A stretch of DNA of 6,419 nucleotides from Actinobacteria bacterium UBA5975 (GCA_002430075.1 DJBN01000037.1:2871-9289); one strand, 5' to 3'. Numbered from the stretch's first letter, positions 1-5,479 are shown. The notes: generated by a model not told the origin, from the sequence alone. Numbers and translations: made by a program.

Positions 1-360
1 CTTGAGAATTTTCAGATTGAAGATGCAGCGCTGCGCCAATACGCCATCTCACAAATCTCTGCAGTGACATCCTGCAAAGTTGTTGCTCAAGAAGTTGTGG
101 CACTGCCGCACCTACTCTCTGTCGTGGTCTCGGGCGTCTCCGGAGAATATTTAGTGCGCGAAATGGCTCTGCGAGGTGTTGATGTCGATTCAGGGTCTGC
201 ATGTACGCCTGAAGATTTACAACCGAGTCATGTATTAGCTGCCATGGGATATTCCACCCAAGGACATCTGCGCATTACTCTGCACAAAGAAACAAGTCGA
301 ACAAATATCGATCACTTAGTTTCGACGATAGAGGCTGTCGCAAGCAATTTACGCAGGTAG
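1..360 (+). CDS. Cysteine desulfurase, C-terminal part (5' truncated by window edge)
   Basis: This is the last 119 residues of a PLP-dependent cysteine desulfurase (IscS/NifS type), a cytoplasmic enzyme that strips sulfur from cysteine as a protein-bound persulfide for Fe-S cluster or other sulfur transfer. The frame is open from the first base, so the gene begins upstream, and the GTG at 64 is only an internal codon. Seen directly: the active-site loop GSACTPEDLQPSHVLAAMG, with the persulfide-forming Cys at residue 68 of the fragment (codon 202-204), followed by the family's C-terminal LRITLHKET segment. The PLP-lysine domain is outside the window. The stop is at 358-360, and the last 12 bp overlap the 3' end of adoK on the other strand. 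Nearby erpA and nadA suggest a role in cluster assembly, possibly for NadA, since B. subtilis also keeps a nifS-like gene beside its nad genes. The exact subtype (IscS, NifS-like or SufS) cannot be decided from this fragment. Confidence 0.93.
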   Translation, partial: LENFQIEDAALRQYAISQISAVTSCKVVAQEVVALPHLLSVVVSGVSGEYLVREMALRGVDVDSGSACTPEDLQPSHVLAAMGYSTQGHLRITLHKETSRTNIDHLVSTIEAVASNLRR

Positions 361-1326
361 ATGAGTTGCAATTTCTGCTGCAGCCGCGGCTCCATAAGCT
401 TGGCTAAAGCGAGCGATAAATTCATCAGATGTAAATCGGTACTCCTGAGTTCCTGTTGTTTCAATTACATACGTTGCGATCATCGACCCTAGCTGCGCAC
501 ATCGCTCGAGCGGTAGCCCCCATGCTAAACCAGCAACAAAGCCTGAACGGAATGAATCTCCTACGCCGGTGGGGTCTACCTTTGCCTTCTCCTTTGCACA
601 ACCAACTTTGATAAATGTGCCATCTACGCTTTCAACGCGTGCGCCTTCAGATCCTGAGGTCACAATGCGGTATAACACTTGCTTAAGAATTTCGTTATCG
701 CTCCACCCAGTCTTTTGAATTGCTAGCGCAAGCTCATATTCATTCATGAAAAGATAGGTGGCTCCTGAAATCAACTTCTTGATTTCTTCACCGCTCATTC
801 GAGCCATCTGCTGAGATGGATCAGCAGCTACCGCGACTCCCATAGAGAGTGCAACTTCAGTATGGCGCAACATCGCCTCTGGGTCATCTGGTGAAACAAT
901 CAAAATATCTAACTTTCCGACCTTGTCCATAATGGGCTTGAGTTCTATGTTGCGGGCTTCAGACATTGCACCTGGGAAAAAAGATGCAATCTGATTGAGC
1001 TCTGTATCTGTTGTTACGGTGAAGTGTGCGGTGTGCTGTTCCTTTGAAACGAGTGCATGTGAAGTGTCAACTCCATGCCTGGAAAGCCAAGCATCGTAAT
1101 CTGCAAAATCTTTACCGACTGCTGCGATCAGAACTGGATTAAGACCTAAAACACCAAGTCCGAAGGCGATGTTGGCTGCGCATCCACCACGTCGAACTTG
1201 AAGACCGTCAACAAGAAATGAGAGCGATACTCTTTCTAACGAACCAGCCACAAGTGAATCAGTGAACTTGCCAGGAAATGTCATTAAATGATCTAAGCCA
1301 ACAGATCCTGCCACACCAATTTTCAT
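349..1326 (-). CDS. adoK: Adenosine kinase, PfkB/ribokinase family (mycobacterial AdoK type)
   Basis: This is a 325-residue PfkB-family sugar kinase, predicted to phosphorylate adenosine to AMP with ATP in the cytoplasm (purine salvage). The N-terminus (MKIGVAGSVGLDHLMTFPGK), the substrate-side RRGGCAANIAFGLGVLG (residues 45-61), FFPGAMSEARNI (116-127), ADPSQQMARMSGEEI (168-182) and the second PfkB signature DPTGVGDSFRSGF (251-263, catalytic base Asp257) all closely resemble M. tuberculosis adenosine kinase Rv2202c as I recall it. The open frame extends 38 codons further upstream, into erpA. I chose the ATG at 1326 because homology begins there and a TAGGCT -10 lies 7 nt before it; there is no Shine-Dalgarno sequence. 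The gene lies 40 nt downstream of erpA on the same strand, a pairing I also recall from mycobacteria (Rv2204c/Rv2202c). Its 3' end overlaps the cysteine desulfurase by 12 bp. Another nucleoside or sugar substrate cannot be excluded. Confidence 0.9.
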   Translation of the reverse strand: MKIGVAGSVGLDHLMTFPGKFTDSLVAGSLERVSLSFLVDGLQVRRGGCAANIAFGLGVLGLNPVLIAAVGKDFADYDAWLSRHGVDTSHALVSKEQHTAHFTVTTDTELNQIASFFPGAMSEARNIELKPIMDKVGKLDILIVSPDDPEAMLRHTEVALSMGVAVAADPSQQMARMSGEEIKKLISGATYLFMNEYELALAIQKTGWSDNEILKQVLYRIVTSGSEGARVESVDGTFIKVGCAKEKAKVDPTGVGDSFRSGFVAGLAWGLPLERCAQLGSMIATYVIETTGTQEYRFTSDEFIARFSQAYGAAAAAEIATHLPA

Positions 1327-1333
1327 AAGGTGG

Positions 1334-1339
1334 AGCCTA
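1334..1339 (-). promoter_or_regulatory. Putative leaderless -10 element of adoK
   Basis: On the minus strand TAGGCT sits exactly 7 nt before the adoK ATG, which would put transcription start at or next to the A of the start codon. No AGGAGG-like site precedes this ATG. A second candidate, TAGTAT, lies at 1350-1355 and would give a short leader. No good -35 was found. adoK may also be read through from erpA. Confidence 0.4.
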
Positions 1340-1366
1340 GCTAGCGCAGATACTAAATTCGATGAA

Positions 1367-1729
1367 TTAGTTGAACGAGTCGCCACAGGCGCATGAGCCT
1401 CCGGCGTTTGGATTGTCAATCGTGAAGCCTTGCTTTTCAATAGTATCTACGAAATCAATTGACGCGCCCATGAGATATGGATCGCTCATCTTGTCCACAA
1501 CAACTTTAACTGTACCGAACTCACGGGTGACATCGCCATCTTGATCGCGATCATCGAAATAGAGTTGGTAGCGAAGACCTGAACATCCACCAGGTTGCAC
1601 TGCAACGCGAAGATAGAGATCGTCGCGACCTTCTTGTGCAAGAAGGGCTGAGACCTTTGCACTGGCCACATCGGTCAGAGTGATGCCAGAGGTAATTTCG
1701 ACTGGAGTTGATGTTGTTTCAGTAGTCAT
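1367..1729 (-). CDS. erpA: A-type iron-sulfur cluster carrier/insertion protein (HesB/IscA/ErpA family)
   Basis: This 120-residue cytoplasmic protein of the HesB/IscA/SufA/ErpA family carries or inserts Fe-S clusters into client apoproteins. The three invariant cluster-binding cysteines are present in the usual arrangement: Cys49 in PGGCSGLRY, and Cys113 and Cys115 in the C-terminal GGSCACGDSF. LYLRVAVQPGG and DFVDTIEKQGFTIDNPNA are also typical. The open frame runs 63 codons further upstream, through the intergenic region into nadA on the other strand. I chose the ATG at 1729 because the length then fits the family and a TATTCT -10 lies 7 nt upstream. The gene is divergent from nadA and followed by adoK. 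An actinobacterial ErpA-type assignment is most likely, but A-type subfamilies are hard to separate by eye. NadA, encoded next door, is a plausible client because it needs a [4Fe-4S] cluster. Confidence 0.93.
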   Translation of the reverse strand: MTTETTSTPVEITSGITLTDVASAKVSALLAQEGRDDLYLRVAVQPGGCSGLRYQLYFDDRDQDGDVTREFGTVKVVVDKMSDPYLMGASIDFVDTIEKQGFTIDNPNAGGSCACGDSFN

Positions 1730-1736
1730 GTGCGAA

Positions 1737-1742
1737 AGAATA
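1737..1742 (-). promoter_or_regulatory. Putative leaderless -10 element of erpA
   Basis: On the minus strand TATTCT is followed by 7 nt (TTCGCAC) and then the erpA ATG, so the transcript would start at the start codon. There is no Shine-Dalgarno sequence in this stretch. The -35 is poor: TTAGCC at 19 nt spacing is the best I see. The palindrome ACCCGGGT (1742-1749) abuts this -10 on its upstream side. Confidence 0.5.
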
Positions 1743-1754
1743 CCCGGGTTGAGG

Positions 1755-1784
1755 TTGCCGTGGCTAACCGAAACACATGAGAAT
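1755..1784 (+). promoter_or_regulatory. Putative nadA promoter
   Basis: TTGCCG (1755-1760) could serve as -35 and GAGAAT (1779-1784) as -10, with an 18 nt spacer. The -10 ends 6 nt before the nadA ATG, so the transcript would be leaderless or nearly so. The -10 is imperfect because its first base is G. A weak AGG at 1785-1787 is too close to the ATG to be a normal ribosome binding site. The element lies inside the 61 bp shared with the divergent erpA promoter. Confidence 0.35.
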
Positions 1785-1790
1785 AGGCAC

Positions 1791-2936
1791 ATGAGCATCA
1801 ACCTGAGTGAGTTACTTGTTCTTGGCCAAGGCACAGACCTTGCTTCTGAACGTGGGGTCTCATGCTCGGGTGAGCTTCCACGGGCTAGTGATCCACATCT
1901 GGTCGAGCGTGCCCGCATTGCTCGAGCAGCTCTCGGAGAGAGAGCTCTGATTCTTGGTCATCACTATCAGCGAGATGAAGTCATTGCCTTCGCCGATATC
2001 ACAGGCGACTCATTTAAATTGGCTCAGGCCGCAGCAGATACGACACGTGCGGAATTCATCTTCTTCTGCGGTGTTCACTTCATGGCAGAGAGTGCAGATA
2101 TTCTCACTTCAGCGCATCAGAAAGTTATCCTCCCCGATTTAGCTGCAGGTTGTTCGATGGCAGATATGGCCACTGCAAATCAAGTTAATCAATGCTGGAA
2201 AGATTTAGAAAATATCGGCGTTGCGTCAACGACGGTTCCTGTTACCTATATGAATTCATCGGCCGCCATTAAAAGTTTTACTGGAGAACATGGTGGAACT
2301 ATCTGTACCTCATCGAATGCGCAGAAAACTCTTGAGTGGGCATTTGCAAAAGCAGAGAAAGTGCTGTTCTTGCCAGATCAACATCTAGGCCGCAACACCG
2401 CAGTACTTTCACTTGGGTTATCTCTTGAAGATTGCGTTCTCTGGAATCCTTGGAAGCCAATGGGTGGATTAACTGAGGATGAAATTCGCGGCGCAAAGAT
2501 GATTTTATGGCGAGGACATTGTTCAGTGCATGGACGCTTTACACGAGATTCTGTCAACGAGGTTCGCGAACGCGTTCCAGGTGTTCAGGTAATAGTTCAT
2601 CCAGAATGCCAGCATGAAGTAGTAATGGCCGCAGATGTAGTCGGTAGCACAGAAAAAATTATTCAAACAGTTACCAATTCAGCCCCTGGCAGTAAATGGG
2701 CCATCGGCACCGAACTCAATCTGGTCTCTCGTCTTGCGCAGAACAACCCCGATAAAGAAATTGTCTTTCTCGATAAGACCGTCTGCTACTGCTCAACCAT
2801 GAATCGAATCGATCTGCCTCACCTTGTCTGGGCTATGGAGTCAGTCCTGGCTGGCCATATTGTTAACCAAATCCGCGTCGAAGAGCGTGTAGCGCGATTG
2901 TCGAAGTTAGCTCTTGAACAGATGCTGGCTCTATAG
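1791..2936 (+). CDS. nadA: Quinolinate synthase NadA ([4Fe-4S] enzyme of de novo NAD synthesis)
   Basis: This is a 381-residue cytoplasmic quinolinate synthase, which condenses iminoaspartate with dihydroxyacetone phosphate to quinolinate. The NadA repeats are intact: LGHHYQRDEVIAFADITGDS (residues 55-74), FCGVHFMAESADIL (92-105), CTSSNA (172-177), FLPDQHLGRN (193-202), WRGHCSVHGRF (240-250), HPECQHEVV (270-278), WAIGTELNLVSRL (303-315) and CYCSTMNRI (332-340). Cluster ligands are probably Cys93, Cys244 and one of Cys332/Cys334 (Cys334 preferred), by analogy with the three-Cys site of the family. The frame stays open upstream to 1680, but that extension would run into erpA. The ATG at 1791 gives the normal family length and follows a plausible promoter. 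nadB and nadC are not in the window. The neighbouring cysteine desulfurase and erpA could supply its cluster. The downstream DUF3043 gene starts 7 nt after the stop. Confidence 0.96.
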   Translation: MSINLSELLVLGQGTDLASERGVSCSGELPRASDPHLVERARIARAALGERALILGHHYQRDEVIAFADITGDSFKLAQAAADTTRAEFIFFCGVHFMAESADILTSAHQKVILPDLAAGCSMADMATANQVNQCWKDLENIGVASTTVPVTYMNSSAAIKSFTGEHGGTICTSSNAQKTLEWAFAKAEKVLFLPDQHLGRNTAVLSLGLSLEDCVLWNPWKPMGGLTEDEIRGAKMILWRGHCSVHGRFTRDSVNEVRERVPGVQVIVHPECQHEVVMAADVVGSTEKIIQTVTNSAPGSKWAIGTELNLVSRLAQNNPDKEIVFLDKTVCYCSTMNRIDLPHLVWAMESVLAGHIVNQIRVEERVARLSKLALEQMLAL

Positions 2937-2937
2937 T
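2932..2937 (+). promoter_or_regulatory. Leaderless -10 element overlapping the nadA stop codon
   Basis: TATAGT is a close match to the -10 consensus and contains the nadA stop codon TAG (2934-2936). Six bases (TGATCC) separate it from the ATG of the DUF3043 gene, and those bases hold no ribosome binding site. A leaderless transcript starting at or beside the ATG is the simplest reading. The -35 is not recognisable at 16-18 nt; TTGAAC at 2914-2919 is too close. Confidence 0.5.
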
Positions 2938-2943
2938 TGATCC

Positions 2944-3474
2944 ATGACTGAAACAAATCCAGATAAAAAGGGTCGCCCGACACCTAAACGCAAAGATGCA
3001 GAGGCAGCTCGCAAGGTTTCATCTCTTGCTCCAGCTACGACAAAAGATGGACGCAAGCGCGCAAAGGATGCATCTCGCGCAGCTCGCGTTGCGCAACGCG
3101 CTGCCTACATGCGAGGAGATGAGAGCGCCCTTCCGCTTCGCGATAAAGGTCCGGTCAAGAGATTTGTTCGTAACTATGTAGATGCACGTCGTTCCGTCGG
3201 TGAATACTTTCTTCCCGTCATCTTCTTTGTTCTCTTCCTCACTTTGATTCCATCACCAATATTTCAACTCGGCAGCATCGCAATAATGTACGGGGTCTTG
3301 TTGGTCTCAGTCATTGATGGATATTTCTTAAGTCGCAAGCTCAAGGCAGTCGTAACCCAGAAGTTCCCGGGACAAAGCCTTAAAGGAGTTGGCATGTACG
3401 GATGGCTGCGCTCGACTCAAATGCGCCGAATGCGTACGCCAAAACCACAAATTAAAGCGGGCGACTCTTTTTAA
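2944..3474 (+). CDS. DUF3043 family small membrane protein, function unknown
   Basis: This 176-residue protein belongs to the actinobacterial DUF3043 family, which has no assigned function that I know. Residues 1-85 are very basic and hydrophilic: KKGRPTPKRKDAEAARK near the start, then a lysine/arginine/alanine-rich stretch, and GDESALPLRDKGPVKRFVRNYVDARR (58-83) with the family's typical RDKGPVKRFVRNYVD block. Two hydrophobic segments follow (about 87-107 and 109-129), separated by a short turn (PSPIFQLG). The C-terminal tail is again basic and ends MRRMRTPKPQ before the stop. Both tails are probably cytoplasmic. The start has no ribosome binding site but has TATAGT 6 nt upstream. The gene follows nadA by 7 nt, so read-through transcription is also possible. 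It is convergent with the aldo/keto reductase (23 bp gap). Family membership is recognised from motifs; the role is unknown. Confidence 0.85.
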   Translation: MTETNPDKKGRPTPKRKDAEAARKVSSLAPATTKDGRKRAKDASRAARVAQRAAYMRGDESALPLRDKGPVKRFVRNYVDARRSVGEYFLPVIFFVLFLTLIPSPIFQLGSIAIMYGVLLVSVIDGYFLSRKLKAVVTQKFPGQSLKGVGMYGWLRSTQMRRMRTPKPQIKAGDSF

Positions 3475-3497
3475 AGCTAACCGTCTTTAGAGGATAA

Positions 3498-4499
3498 CTA
3501 AGCGCGAGGGTTAGGGCTCTCGTTCTTCTTAGCATCGCGTTCCGGCAATTGCCCGAGGGCTGCATCGATAGCCTTCATCACATCTGCTGAAAGTTTTACC
3601 CCTGCGGCCTTCACATTCTCTTTAACTTGACCTGGTTTTGTAGCGCCCATGATGGCGCTAGAAATATTCTCATTCTGCAGCACCCACGCCAGTGAAAGTT
3701 GTGACATCGATAGATCCAAATCTTTGGCAATGGGCTTTAACTTCTGGACTGCGGTAAGCACCTCATCGGTCATCCACCGCGAAATAAAGTTTGCACCGCT
3801 CTTTTTATCCGTCGCACGTGAACCTGCAGGTGGTTTCTTTCCTGGTAGATATTTTCCTGTCAAAATTCCTTGCGCCATAGGTGACCAGACAATCTGTCCG
3901 ATTCCTTCTCGCTCAGAGAGCGGAACAACTTCAGATTCAATCACGCGCCACAAGGCTGAATACTGTGGCTGGCTAGAGATGAAACGGTTATAGCCATGTG
4001 CATCTTGAATTTTAAGCGCGCTAGCGATCTGCTTTGCATCCCATTCAGAGAAACCGATGTAGGTGACCTTGCCTTGACGAATTAAGTCATCAAATGCGCT
4101 CAGAGTTTCTTCAAGGGGTGTTTCGAAATCAAATCGGTGCGCCTGATAGAGATCAATATGATCTGTCTTTAAACGCTTAAGTGAAGCATCGCAGGACTCC
4201 ATAATATGCTTACGCGAGAGTCCACGATCATTTTTTCCAGCTCCTGTTGGGAAGTAAACCTTTGTAAAGAGTTCATAGGATTCGCGGCGGACACCCTTGA
4301 GAGCCTTTGCAAGGACTACCTCAGCCTTAGTTCCCGCATATACATCTGCAGTATCAAAGGTCGTAATTCCTTGATTGAGAGCTTCGCGAACACATTTTAT
4401 TGCCGCTTCAGTCTCAACCTGAGATCCATGGGTAATCCAATTCCCGTATGCGATTTCTGATACGTACATTCCTGAACTTCCGAGGCGTCTATATTCCAT
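3498..4499 (-). CDS. Aldo/keto reductase (K+-channel beta-subunit-like AKR group)
   Basis: This 333-residue cytoplasmic NAD(P)H-dependent oxidoreductase has a TIM-barrel fold and reduces carbonyls to alcohols; the physiological substrate is not deducible. The N-terminus MEYRRLGSSGMYVSEIAYG is typical. The catalytic tetrad is complete: Asp49 and Tyr54 in FDTADVY, Lys80 in LFTKVYF, and His121 in DLYQAHRFD. Further matches are VTYIGFSEWD (145-154), VWSPMAQGILTGKY (204-217) and the cofactor-binding GATKPGQVKENV (285-296). The overall pattern resembles the voltage-gated potassium channel beta-subunit/YajO-like reductases. The C-terminus is a polar tail (RDAKKNESPNPRA). The ATG at 4499 begins exactly at homology and has a near-consensus promoter with its -10 6 nt upstream, so it looks leaderless. 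The gene is divergent from the cobalamin riboswitch operon and convergent with the DUF3043 gene. I see no evidence tying it to either. Confidence 0.92.
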   Translation of the reverse strand: MEYRRLGSSGMYVSEIAYGNWITHGSQVETEAAIKCVREALNQGITTFDTADVYAGTKAEVVLAKALKGVRRESYELFTKVYFPTGAGKNDRGLSRKHIMESCDASLKRLKTDHIDLYQAHRFDFETPLEETLSAFDDLIRQGKVTYIGFSEWDAKQIASALKIQDAHGYNRFISSQPQYSALWRVIESEVVPLSEREGIGQIVWSPMAQGILTGKYLPGKKPPAGSRATDKKSGANFISRWMTDEVLTAVQKLKPIAKDLDLSMSQLSLAWVLQNENISSAIMGATKPGQVKENVKAAGVKLSADVMKAIDAALGQLPERDAKKNESPNPRA

Positions 4500-4505
4500 G
4501 TTGCC

Positions 4506-4534
4506 ACTGTAGGGTCTGCGTGGTGAGTTGCCAA
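4506..4534 (-). promoter_or_regulatory. Promoter of the aldo/keto reductase (leaderless)
   Basis: On the minus strand, -35 TTGGCA (4529-4534) and -10 TACAGT (4506-4511) are separated by 17 nt, and the -10 ends 6 nt before the ATG. This is the best promoter match in the window: 5 of 6 and 4 of 6 to the sigma-70-type consensus. No ribosome binding site lies between the -10 and the ATG, so the mRNA should begin at or beside the start codon. Confidence 0.65.
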
Positions 4535-4556
4535 GTAGAGGTCACTGTGGTTTCGT
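4528..4556 (+). promoter_or_regulatory. Putative promoter of the riboswitch-ECF operon
   Basis: -35 TTGCCA (4528-4533) and a 17 nt spacer lead to TTTCGT (4551-4556), preceded directly by TGG (4548-4550), which could act as an extended -10. The start would fall near 4563, a few bases before the first paired base of the riboswitch aptamer. The -10 itself is weak (3 of 6). The -35 is the same DNA as the -35 of the divergent reductase promoter, read on the other strand. Confidence 0.4.
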
Positions 4557-4566
4557 ACGCACACAA

Positions 4567-4695
4567 CTTCATAGATAGCCCTGTAGGGGAAGTTCGGTGC
4601 AATTCCGACGCTGACCCGCAACCGTAAGACTCATTCACTATTGATTGCTAATCAACTCAGATGAGTACAAGTCGGATTACCTACATCGCTATAAG
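4567..4695 (+). promoter_or_regulatory. Cobalamin riboswitch aptamer
   Basis: The leader RNA carries the conserved core of the cobalamin (B12) riboswitch. GGGGAAGTTCGGTGCAATTC (4586-4605) continues through CCGACGCTG into ACCCGCAACCGTAAG (4614-4628), matching the canonical GGGAA..GGTG..ATCCGG.GCTG.CCCGCAACTGTAA core. The B12 box appears as AAGTCGGATTACCTACATCG (4669-4688). A closing P1 helix can form between CTTCATAG (4567-4574) and CTATAAG (4689-4695) with one bulged C. ACTCAT/ATGAGT (4629-4634/4661-4666) closes a peripheral arm that contains a perfect TTGATT-GCT-AATCAA hairpin (4641-4655). Members of this family bind adenosyl- or other cobalamins and usually switch downstream genes off when the ligand is abundant. 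Here it precedes an ECF transporter operon, fitting control of cobalamin or cobalt uptake. The exact ligand form cannot be read by eye. Confidence 0.9.
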
Positions 4696-4708
4696 CAATT
4701 GACCAACA

Positions 4709-4769
4709 CCCGCCGAGGTTTGCGGGGCGTAGTCCAAAGATTATCGATCGGCAATCTGCCCGATAATCT
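4709..4769 (+). promoter_or_regulatory. Riboswitch expression platform: two tandem hairpins
   Basis: The first hairpin pairs CCCGC (4709-4713) with GCGGG (4722-4726) around an 8 nt loop. The second pairs AGATTATCG (4738-4746) perfectly with CGATAATCT (4761-4769), and an inner GGC/GCC stem closes a 5 nt loop (AATCT) with a 3 nt bulge. Neither is followed by a T-run, so I do not call them intrinsic terminators. They lie between the aptamer and the Shine-Dalgarno hairpin and probably form the structures that change when cobalamin binds. Confidence 0.6.
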
Positions 4770-4791
4770 AAAGAGCTACCCCTGTGAGACT

Positions 4792-4805
4792 CTCCTAGCT
4801 AGGAG
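4792..4805 (+). promoter_or_regulatory. Shine-Dalgarno-sequestering hairpin
   Basis: CTCCTAGCTAGGAG is a perfect 14 bp palindrome. As RNA it folds into a 5 bp stem, CCUCU-complementary in sense: CUCCU pairs with AGGAG, with an AGCU tetraloop. The AGGAG arm (4801-4805) is the ribosome binding site of the gene starting at 4815 (9 nt spacing), and the CTCCT arm is an exact anti-SD. In the closed form translation should be blocked, which suggests the upstream cobalamin aptamer acts on translation initiation. Confidence 0.7.
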
Positions 4806-4814
4806 TGCCACACA

Positions 4815-5462
4815 ATGTTTCAGAAGAAAATAGCAATCACACTCATTCTTATCTCCACTCAAATATTCGCGATCCCCTCCGCGTCAGCAGCATCAAAAGG
4901 TTGGCGTTACTGGGGATACTTTCAAGCAGCTCCTGGAGATAAAACGTGGACCGCTGCAATGACTGGACCATCTGTTGAAGTTAAAGATGGAGATGTTGAA
5001 GGATGGATCTTTGTTTTTAGCTCAAATGATATTCCAGCAGTTACTCCAATGATGGATCCTGATTTTGCAACTCTCTGCGGTGAAACTCCAGAGACATCAG
5101 GAAAGATTAGAGTTGGTCTAGTTGTTGATTTTGGAGCTGGCAATATTGCTCCAGATGGCGAAATTCCTAACGAGTTCTTCTCAGATTGCGTTGTAGTTGA
5201 TAAAGGCTCACTTGGCCTTGATGTACTAGAGGCAGCACTTGATGTAAGAGCTGGAGATTCTGGCCTTATCTGCGGGATTGCTGGATATCCAGCAAGTGAG
5301 TGCGGCGCTGAAATCGATGAACCAGCAGCTGAGCAAGTAGTGGCGATAGAAAGAACTGAAGAGCAAGAAAATAGCTCTAGCCAGAGCGCTCCGATTCTTC
5401 TTGCAGTCCTCGCGCTCTTTTTACTTAGCGCCTTCTTTCTCAATCGCCGGCGCACTAGATAA
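4815..5462 (+). CDS. SCO2322-family secreted, membrane-anchored protein of an ECF transporter operon
   Basis: This 215-residue extracytoplasmic protein is of unknown biochemical function. Residues 1-25 form a signal peptide (MFQKKIAITLILISTQIFA, then PSASA) with likely cleavage after Ala25. The mature domain (about 29-170) matches what I recall of the actinobacterial SCO2322 family: GWRYWGYF (29-36), TWTAAMTGPS (44-53), VEGWIFVFS (61-69), GKIRVGLVVDFG (96-107) and LICGIAGYPASECG (151-164). Four cysteines (88, 125, 153, 163) could form two disulfides outside the membrane. After an acidic, polar linker (about 167-191) comes one hydrophobic helix (192-210) and a basic end RRRTR, giving an outward-facing domain held by a C-terminal anchor. 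There is no LPXTG motif. It is the first gene behind the cobalamin riboswitch, with SD AGGAG 9 nt before the ATG, and lies 17 nt before ecfT. I infer a role in capture or gating of the ECF substrate. Four of its 8 arginines use AGA. Confidence 0.82.
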   Translation: MFQKKIAITLILISTQIFAIPSASAASKGWRYWGYFQAAPGDKTWTAAMTGPSVEVKDGDVEGWIFVFSSNDIPAVTPMMDPDFATLCGETPETSGKIRVGLVVDFGAGNIAPDGEIPNEFFSDCVVVDKGSLGLDVLEAALDVRAGDSGLICGIAGYPASECGAEIDEPAAEQVVAIERTEEQENSSSQSAPILLAVLALFLLSAFFLNRRRTR

Positions 5463-5479
5463 TTCAGAGAATTAATTAG

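Noticed and set aside
1361..1373. AATTC-GAT-GAATT mini inverted repeat near the erpA stop
   Set aside because: A 5 bp stem with no T-run; probably chance and not convincing as a terminator or operator.
1327..1440. 38-codon N-terminal extension of adoK
   Set aside because: It would overlap the erpA 3' end, lacks any family similarity, and the native kinase N-terminus begins exactly at the inner ATG at 1326.
3475..3514. Possible terminator between the convergent DUF3043 and reductase genes (CTAACC 3477-3482 / GGTTAG 3509-3514)
   Set aside because: The arms are only 6 bp with a 26 nt loop, the second arm lies inside the reductase gene, and there is no clean T-run on either strand. Too weak to call.
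4709..4780. Intrinsic terminator in the riboswitch leader
   Set aside because: The hairpins are real but are followed by AAAGAG and GGCGTAG, not T-runs. Translational control through the SD hairpin explains the leader better.
4645..4833. Small plus-strand open frame (62 codons) within the leader
   Set aside because: It runs through the B12 box and the structured expression platform and has no recognisable features. The riboswitch explains the sequence.
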